Assembly: GCF_016107685.1 (NCBI RefSeq) | Contig: NZ_JABASY010000003.1 | Span: 186,001-250,000, forward strand | Length of the DNA stretch: 64,000 nucleotides | Origin: Brevibacterium yomogidense | Lineage (GTDB): Bacteria > Actinomycetota > Actinomycetes > Actinomycetales > Brevibacteriaceae | Direction of reading: 5' to 3' | Shown here: piece after piece, positions 58,989-64,000 of the stretch | Layout: every line of letters starts with the position of its first letter | Position numbering within the stretch: the first letter of the stretch is position 1 | The notes under the pieces: model-generated | Database searches by the model: none | What the model was told of the DNA's origin: nothing | What the model saw: only the letters and a program-made list of their open reading frames with translations | Made by a program: the position numbers and the translations under genes

Positions 58989-59601
58989 CCTCCGGCGGCG
59001 AGTCCGCCGGGAACTCGTCGAAGCCGCTCGCCCACATGCGTCCGTGGATCGACAGGTCCGCGAGGATCTGCGCCACCGCCTCTGCGCTCATCGGCCGCTC
59101 GTCGGGCTCCAGCCACCACTGGAGCACCGTCACCTGCTCACCCACCCAGGCCCGGGTGAGGACCTCCGGGTCCAGCCGGAAGCGTGCGCCCGTGACCTCG
59201 GCGCGCTTCTCGAAGATGCCCTTCGACGCGGCTGTCCGCCCGTCGACGAACTCGCGCAGCGCGATCCCGTTGCCCTCACCTCGGAGGATCACGCGGTAGG
59301 CGTCCCTCTCCTCCGCCGCGTGCTCGAACAGGATCCGCACCGCCTGACCGGAGAAGTACGACGCCTCCCGCAGCCGCAGATCCGCGAGCCGCTCCGCAAG
59401 CTCGTCCTGGAGGTCGCGCACGATCTGCGTGAGCAGCGCCTGCTTGTCGCGGTAGTACGCGTAGAACGTGGCGCGCGAGATCTCCGCCGCCTCCGTGATG
59501 TCCTCGATCGTCACTGCGTCGTAGCCCCGCTCGAGCACGAGCGAGACGATCGCGTGCTTGAGTGCGCGCTTCGTCCTGCGGGTCCTGCGATTCTCCGCCA
59601 T
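58984..59601 (-). CDS. TetR-family regulator of the acyl-CoA genes
   Basis: Repressor of 205 residues. The HTH spans about 5-58 (ENRRTRRTKRALKHAIVSLV, YDAVTIEDITEAAEISRATF, YAYYRDKQALL); the C-terminal domain (TetR_C-like) holds the ligand pocket. GGAGAAGG lies just before ATG 59601. An in-frame ATG at 59638 is less likely. It is divergent from the acyl-CoA ligase gene, the usual layout for repressors of fatty-acid or steroid catabolism that release DNA on binding an acyl-CoA, and it is upstream of the oligopeptide operon with a perfect palindrome in between. It may thus control both units. Confidence 0.88.
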   Translation of the reverse strand: MAENRRTRRTKRALKHAIVSLVLERGYDAVTIEDITEAAEISRATFYAYYRDKQALLTQIVRDLQDELAERLADLRLREASYFSGQAVRILFEHAAEERDAYRVILRGEGNGIALREFVDGRTAASKGIFEKRAEVTGARFRLDPEVLTRAWVGEQVTVLQWWLEPDERPMSAEAVAQILADLSIHGRMWASGFDEFPADSPPEA

Positions 59602-59691
59602 GCCTTCTCCGTTCACCCCGAATACCCCGTTCTGCATTGACGACTCTCGCAGAGCCAGCTTCCTGAATGCATCTTCCCCTCTGGATCTCCC

Positions 59692-59720
59692 TGACCAAAG
59701 TTGTACACTGTGTCTACTTT
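59692..59720 (+). promoter_or_regulatory. Promoter and weak dyad for the acyl-CoA ligase gene
   Basis: CTGACC (59692) and TACTTT (59715), 17 bases apart, may be -35 and -10 boxes. AAAGT (59697-59701) and ACTTT (59716-59720) form a short inverted repeat across the promoter, a possible TetR site. The boxes and the dyad are both weak matches. Confidence 0.35.
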
Positions 59721-59748
59721 TAGTCGGACTGTCTGAAGGAGATCGCTG

Positions 59749-61302
59749 ATGCTCAACCTCGGCTACTACGTGTCCCGCGCCGCTGACTACTGGGCCCAGA
59801 GGGAGGCCGTCGTGGCAGGCGACCTCCGGGTGTCCTTCGCACAGCTCGACAGTCGCAGCACGGCGCTTGCCGGAGCACTCGCTCAGACCGGTGCGGGCCG
59901 AGGCACTCCCGTCGCCACGTATGCGGCCAACACGGGGCAGCTCGTGGAGATCGAGGTGGCGCTGTACAAGCTGTCCGCCCTGCGGGTGCCCGTCAACGTG
60001 CGCCTGGGGGTCGCGGAAACAGCACACATCCTGCGCGACGCCGGCGTCCTCGTCCTCTTCACGGATGTGGCCCATGCGGACGCCGCACGTGAGGCCGCCG
60101 CACGAGCCGAGACATCGGTGCGCGTCGTCGTGATCAGCGACGACGGACCGGACGGGTACGACGCGTTCGTGGCCTCCGGAGAGGGCACGGAGCCCGGCAC
60201 GATCATGATCGACACGGACGAATCCGATCCGTGCGTCCTCAACTTCACATCCGGGTCGACGGGGAAGCTCAAGGCCGCGATCCAGACCGTCGGCAATCGG
60301 CTCGCGAACATGCGCAAGCGGCTCATGGACCCCTCCGGATCCGCACCCGAGGCCCGGTACATGGTCGCGGGCCCCATCACCCACGCCTCGGGCATGGGGA
60401 TCCTCGCGGCGCTGTCCCGCGGCACCACGATCGTCGTCCTCCCCCGCTGGGATCCGGCGGAATTCCTGCGCATCATCCGCGATGAGCGGATCACCTCGAC
60501 CTTCGTCGTGCCCACCATGCTCCACTCCGTCCTGGACCACGGGGTGCGGCAGGAGGACGTGCAGACCCTCACGACCCTCAAGGTGGGCGGCGCGCCGGTG
60601 AGCCCGCAGCGTCTGCGCGAGGCGGTCGCCGCCTTCGGCCCCATCGTCGAACAGGGCTACGGCCAGGCGGAGACGACCAGCGGCGTCACCGCGCTCACGA
60701 AGGAGGACGTGGTCCGCGGCATCGAAGAGGATCCGGAGATCCTCCTGTCCTGTGGCCGCGCCGTCTTCGACTCCGAGGTCGCAGTGCTCGACGACGACGG
60801 GAATCGAGTCCCAGCGGGAGAGCTGGGCGAGCTCGCGGTCCGCGGCCCGGACTGCGTGACCGAGTACTGGGGCGCGCCCGAACTGACGGAGGAGACCTTC
60901 CGCGACGGGTGGGTGCTCACCGGCGACATCGCCCGCATCCGCGATGACGGCTACGTGTTCATCGTCGACCGCAAGAAGGACATGATCATCTCCGGCGGCT
61001 TCAACATCTACTCCACGGAGGTCGAGGCGGCGATCTACGAGCACCCGGACGTGCACGAGGTGTGTGTCGTCGGCTCCCCGGACCCGAAGTGGGGTGAGCG
61101 CGTCACCGCGGTCGTGGTCCCGCGTGCGGACAGCTCACCCTCCGCCGATTCCATCGCGGACTTCTGCGAGCAGCGGTTGGATCGCTTCAAACGGCCGCGG
61201 CGGGTCGACTTCGTCACCGAGCTGCCGGTCAACCGCAACGGCAAGATCGACCGCAAGCAGGTGCGCGCAGGCTACTGGGCCGGCGCAGAGCGCGCCGTCT
61301 GA
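59749..61302 (+). CDS. Acyl-CoA synthetase (AMP-dependent acid-CoA ligase)
   Basis: ANL-superfamily enzyme of 517 residues that activates a carboxylic acid with ATP and CoA. Motifs are in order: P-loop-like VLNFTSGSTGKLKAAIQT, GYGQAETTSGVTAL, LTGDIARIRDDGYVFIVDRK and, near the end, LPVNRNGKIDRKQV with the catalytic Lys (A10). The adenylation and C-terminal lid domains are complete. Fatty, aromatic or steroid-derived acids are all possible substrates. AAGGAG is 7 bases before the ATG. The acyl-CoA dehydrogenase gene follows after 26 bases, so they are probably one operon under the divergent TetR. Confidence 0.92.
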   Translation: MLNLGYYVSRAADYWAQREAVVAGDLRVSFAQLDSRSTALAGALAQTGAGRGTPVATYAANTGQLVEIEVALYKLSALRVPVNVRLGVAETAHILRDAGVLVLFTDVAHADAAREAAARAETSVRVVVISDDGPDGYDAFVASGEGTEPGTIMIDTDESDPCVLNFTSGSTGKLKAAIQTVGNRLANMRKRLMDPSGSAPEARYMVAGPITHASGMGILAALSRGTTIVVLPRWDPAEFLRIIRDERITSTFVVPTMLHSVLDHGVRQEDVQTLTTLKVGGAPVSPQRLREAVAAFGPIVEQGYGQAETTSGVTALTKEDVVRGIEEDPEILLSCGRAVFDSEVAVLDDDGNRVPAGELGELAVRGPDCVTEYWGAPELTEETFRDGWVLTGDIARIRDDGYVFIVDRKKDMIISGGFNIYSTEVEAAIYEHPDVHEVCVVGSPDPKWGERVTAVVVPRADSSPSADSIADFCEQRLDRFKRPRRVDFVTELPVNRNGKIDRKQVRAGYWAGAERAV

Positions 61303-61328
61303 CCCTCTCCTCACCGAACGGAGCAACC

Positions 61329-62501
61329 ATGACCTTCTCACTCTCCCCCGACTACACCGACCACCCGCTCGCCGACACGATCGAGCGCCTGCGTGACTAC
61401 CTCGACGGCGAACTGGCCGATTACGAGGCGTCTCTGGGCCTCGAGCCGGAGTCCCCCTACGACCGTGGCGTCCTCGAGCCCGTGTGGAAGCGGTCGTACG
61501 AACTGGGCTTCTACGGGGTGCACCTGCCCGAGGAGTACGGGGGCAAGGGACTCAGCCACACGGATCTTGCGATCCTCAAGGAGGAGACCGCGGCGTCCGG
61601 CCGGATCCTCTCGCAGAGCGTGCTGGGCGACATGGGTGGACCGCTGCGCGCCGGCGCGATCTTCGCCCATGCCACACAGGAGCAGATCGACCGCTATCTG
61701 CTCCCGGTCGTCCGCGGCGAGCGCGCGTGCTGCTTCTCCCTCACGGAGACCGACGCGGGCTCGAACGTGCGGGCCATGAGCACGACCGCGGTGCCGGACG
61801 GCGACGGGTGGAGGATCACGGGCCACAAGGTGTTCTCCTCCGCCGGACCGTTCGCGGACTTCTCCGTGCTCATCGCGCGGATGGACGGTGACGAGGAGCA
61901 GTACTCTGCGTTCCTCGTCGACTTCGACGCACCCGGGGTGAGCGTGCTCCCCGGGGAGACGCCGATGTCCGGACAGCACATCGAGGCCGACATCGTGCTG
62001 GACGACGTGCGGGTGGGACCCGTCCAGCTCCTGGGTGAGGTGGGCCAGGGACTGCGGATCGGCCTGGGGCGTGTGACGACCAACCGGCTCCTGCACTGCC
62101 CATCCGTGCTCGGCCAGGTGCGCCGTGTGCTCAACCTCACCGTCGACTTCGTCAAGAACCGCCAGGTCGCGGCGGGGAACATGGCGGGACTGCAGTCCGT
62201 GCAGCACACGATCGCGGACATGACGACCGACTACTACGCGGCCCGCTCCATGACGTACGACGCCCTCGCCGCCCTGGACCGCGGTGAGGACATCCTGCCG
62301 GAGGCGTTCATGTGCAAGCTGTTCGTCGCGCAGAAGGCCTTCGCCATCGCGGACACGGCTCTGCAGCTGCACGGCAAGGCCGGGATGGTCCACGGAGCGG
62401 AGATCGAATGGATCTGGCGCAAGCTGCGCATGTTCCGGATGCTCACCGGTTCTGATGAGATCCAGAAGAACGGGATCGCGAAGGTGGTGCTCCAGAGCTG
62501 A
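61329..62501 (+). CDS. Acyl-CoA dehydrogenase family protein
   Basis: FAD enzyme of 390 residues that should introduce a 2,3 double bond into an acyl-CoA made by the upstream ligase. The FAD region FSLTETDAGSNVRAMSTTAV, the middle beta domain SGQHIEADIVLDDVRVGPVQ and the C-terminal helices with TALQLHGKAGMVHGAEIEW are present. The usual catalytic Glu site of the medium-chain type (Y-E-G-T) reads MLTGSDEI here, with Thr instead of Glu, and the helix-G position used by isovaleryl-CoA dehydrogenase also lacks Glu (GRVTTNRLL). Catalysis must use another residue or the activity differs. ATG start after GGAG. Confidence 0.88.
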   Translation: MTFSLSPDYTDHPLADTIERLRDYLDGELADYEASLGLEPESPYDRGVLEPVWKRSYELGFYGVHLPEEYGGKGLSHTDLAILKEETAASGRILSQSVLGDMGGPLRAGAIFAHATQEQIDRYLLPVVRGERACCFSLTETDAGSNVRAMSTTAVPDGDGWRITGHKVFSSAGPFADFSVLIARMDGDEEQYSAFLVDFDAPGVSVLPGETPMSGQHIEADIVLDDVRVGPVQLLGEVGQGLRIGLGRVTTNRLLHCPSVLGQVRRVLNLTVDFVKNRQVAAGNMAGLQSVQHTIADMTTDYYAARSMTYDALAALDRGEDILPEAFMCKLFVAQKAFAIADTALQLHGKAGMVHGAEIEWIWRKLRMFRMLTGSDEIQKNGIAKVVLQS

Positions 62502-62588
62502 CCGTGTTCCCGTCGATCGCCGTCCACCCCAGGAATTCGCGGAGGCCCCGATGGTCGGCTCCTCCGGGTGAGACGGGCGGTCGCGCCG

Positions 62589-62711
62589 TCAGCTGTCGCG
62601 ACAGGTGCAGCGGTCCGCGGCAGGGACCCCGGCGAGCGCTTCTTCGACATGCTCTCCGCACCCGGCCCAGGTGGGCTTGCCGCAGCTGTCACACGTGATT
62701 CTCTTGCACAT
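62589..62711 (-). CDS. 40-residue Cys-rich zinc-ribbon-like protein
   Basis: A complete short frame, MCKRITCDSCGKPTWAGCGE followed by HVEEALAGVPAADRCTCRDS. Six Cys residues and one His are arranged as C-x4-C-x2-C ... C-x2-H ... C-x-C, suggesting zinc binding. AGGAGAAGGA lies 5-10 bases before the ATG. It resembles a small protein family found in actinobacteria and other bacteria with a KRITC..CGKPTWAGCG core; function unknown. It sits alone between the acyl-CoA dehydrogenase gene and an iron transporter operon, opposite in strand to the former. It is too short for ordinary gene callers. Confidence 0.8.
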   Translation of the reverse strand: MCKRITCDSCGKPTWAGCGEHVEEALAGVPAADRCTCRDS

Positions 62712-62903
62712 AGCGTCCTTCTCCTCTTCTCGTCACTCACCAGTGTCCCTTTCGACCCTGCGTGCTTCCACTGCCATCGCGGATTCTCGAGACGCGACGC
62801 TCGCCGGAGGAGTTCGAGAAGCTCCTGCTCTGCCTCGCAGGACGGATGCGTGCCAGTCGAGCTGACGGGCCCACGCACCAGCACTGGCCGTCAGGGCCGG
62901 TCC

Positions 62904-63710
62904 TCACTCCCGTCCGGAGTGATGCCTTCCCACCGGCAGGACGAGTGGTTTGCCGGAGACCGGGTCGTCGATGACGCGGGAGGTCAGCCCGAAGACGGCG
63001 TCGACCATCTCCTCCGTCAGCACGTCCTTCGACGCTCCCTGCGAGTGGATCCCTCCGGCGTGCACGGCGACGAGGTGGTCCGCGTAGCGGGCTGCGAGGT
63101 TGAGGTCGTGCAGCACCATCGCGATGGTGGTGCCGGTGCGCAGATTGAGGTCTGTCAGCAGGTCGAGCACTTCGACCTGGTGCGCGACGTCGAGGAAGGT
63201 CGTGGGCTCGTCCAGCAGCAGCAGGCCGGACTGCTGGGCGAGCACCATCGCGACCCACACCCGCTGCCGCTGACCACCGGACAGCTCGTCGACGGCACGG
63301 TCTGCAAGGTCCACGGTGCTCGTCACGTGGAGCGCGTCCGCGACGGCGCGGTCGTCCTCCGCGGTCCAGCGTGCGAACGCTCCCTGATGCGGGTGCCGCC
63401 CGCGCCCCACGAGGTCGGACACGATGATCCCCTCCGGCGCGATGGGCGACTGCGGCAGCAGCCCCAGGATGCGCGCGACCTCCTTCGTGGGCATCCGATG
63501 GATGTCCTTGCCGTCCAGGACGACGGAACCCGCCTGCGGGCCGAGCAGCCGTGCCATGGACTTCAGCAGTGTGGATTTGCCGCTGCCGTTCGCCCCGACG
63601 ATCACCGTGATCTTCCCCGGCGTGAGCTCGAGGTCCAGGTCGCGGATGACGGTGCGGTCCCCGTAGCCCAGGGTGAGACCGCGGGCGGCGAGCGAATGAT
63701 CGGTGGTCAC
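62904..63710 (-). CDS. Iron-siderophore ABC transporter ATP-binding protein (FepC/FecE type)
   Basis: ATPase of 268 residues with Walker [22 protein letters not shown]-loop ARILGLLPQSPIAPEGI, signature ELSGGQRQRVWVAMVLAQQ, Walker B LLLLDEPTTFLDVAHQVE and the switch VLHDLNLAARYADHL. The TTFLD and DLNLAARY segments are hallmarks of the siderophore/vitamin B12 importer group. The GTG start overlaps the stop of the upstream FecCD permease gene (GTGA). The import of a ferric siderophore is the likely role; no binding protein is in view because the operon continues past the window. Confidence 0.92.
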   Translation of the reverse strand: MTTDHSLAARGLTLGYGDRTVIRDLDLELTPGKITVIVGANGSGKSTLLKSMARLLGPQAGSVVLDGKDIHRMPTKEVARILGLLPQSPIAPEGIIVSDLVGRGRHPHQGAFARWTAEDDRAVADALHVTSTVDLADRAVDELSGGQRQRVWVAMVLAQQSGLLLLDEPTTFLDVAHQVEVLDLLTDLNLRTGTTIAMVLHDLNLAARYADHLVAVHAGGIHSQGASKDVLTEEMVDAVFGLTSRVIDDPVSGKPLVLPVGRHHSGRE

Positions 63711-64000
63711 AGGGTGCCTTTCGAGCGGGTCGAACGGACGAGCAGGTAGATGAGGTAGGGCGCGCCCAGTACGCCGGTGATGACGCCCACCGGGTAGCGG
63801 GTGCCGAACGCGAACTGTCCCACGAAGTCAGCGACGAGCACCAGCAGTGCTCCCACCAGCGCGGCGGGCACCAGCGGCGATCCGGTGCCCTTCGCCTTCG
63901 TGACGATGCGCGTGGAGATCGGTCCGGACAGGAAGGCGACGAAGGCGATGGGCCCGGCTGCGGCCGTGGCGAACGCCAGCAGTGTGACGGCCAGGAGGAT
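63707..64000 (-). CDS. FecCD-family iron-siderophore permease (partial)
   Basis: The last 97 residues of an inner-membrane permease; its N-terminal part lies beyond the window end. It shows the FecCD motif AAGPIAFVAFLSGPISTRIV and the C-terminal TRYPVGVITGVLGAPYLIYL followed by LVRSTRSKGTL. It is coupled by GTGA overlap to the siderophore ATPase gene and should form the transmembrane channel with it. Confidence 0.92.
   Translation of the reverse strand: MLLAVTLLAFATAAAGPIAFVAFLSGPISTRIVTKAKGTGSPLVPAALVGALLVLVADFVGQFAFGTRYPVGVITGVLGAPYLIYLLVRSTRSKGTL

Noticed and set aside
59692-61056. Upstream extension of the TetR frame across the acyl-CoA ligase gene
   Set aside because: The TetR starts at 59601 with a ribosome site; the longer frame is antisense to a clear ligase gene.
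1-64000. tRNA, rRNA, prophage, integron or transposase genes
   Set aside because: No such sequence features or protein motifs were seen on either strand.

Overview
The window is high-GC DNA from an actinomycete. The pointers are overlapping GTGA/ATGA gene junctions, an actinobacterial-type ilvBNC operon with a 15-residue leader-peptide attenuator, and a CE1758/CE1759-type flavin enzyme pair. A Micrococcales genus such as Brevibacterium would fit, but the genus is only a guess. I see no rRNA, tRNA, phage, integrase, insertion sequence or CRISPR array. This is chromosomal metabolic and regulatory DNA with several small dispersed palindromic repeats.

Layout. 0-4.2 kb: the end of a membrane protein, a TetR regulator resembling gamma-butyrolactone receptors, a lipoate-protein ligase, and a GntR/YtrA-regulated ABC-2 type exporter. 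4.2-10.3 kb: a prolyl oligopeptidase, an MFS transporter, an S33 alpha/beta hydrolase and a zinc-ribbon metallo-beta-lactamase-fold protein; the last two are translationally coupled to ilvE. 10.3-20.3 kb: ilvE, leuB, a CitE-like lyase, an oxidoreductase whose reading frame runs into a frameshifted 2-keto-4-pentenoate hydratase, a DUF559-like nuclease-fold protein, an NRAMP-like transporter and serA. 20.5-27.8 kb: a PadR / HAAS membrane protein / NarL-type two-component system / MacB-like ABC module, probably for envelope stress. 27.8-32.4 kb: LysR, a class III CoA-transferase, an enoyl-CoA hydratase and an Eis-like acetyltransferase.

32.5-36.3 kb: ilvBNC on the minus strand, preceded by the attenuator. 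36.5-43.5 kb: a heterodimeric ABC exporter, an OhrR-like regulator, a small unknown protein, an FAD oxidoreductase and a self-regulated XRE/membrane-protein module. 43.6-49.4 kb: ilvD, a D-2-hydroxyacid dehydrogenase, MarR, and the FMN reductase/luciferase-like monooxygenase pair. 49.7-52.3 kb: a TOBE-domain protein and an SdsA-type alkylsulfatase. 52.3-58.7 kb: an oligopeptide ABC transporter with a fused permease-ATPase and an embedded serine hydrolase. 58.9-62.5 kb: TetR, acyl-CoA ligase and acyl-CoA dehydrogenase. 62.5-64 kb: a 40-residue Cys-rich protein and the end of an iron-siderophore ABC transporter.

Functionally, most of the branched-chain amino acid pathway (ilvB, ilvN, ilvC, ilvD, ilvE, leuB) plus serA lies in separate transcription units over about 35 kb. 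The most unusual signals are a ~95-bp dispersed element present twice (near 17.0 and 49.6 kb), a REP-like GC palindrome present three times (33.6, 39.4 and 45.5 kb, once inside a coding linker), and the oxidoreductase-hydratase frame fusion broken by a single-base shift.
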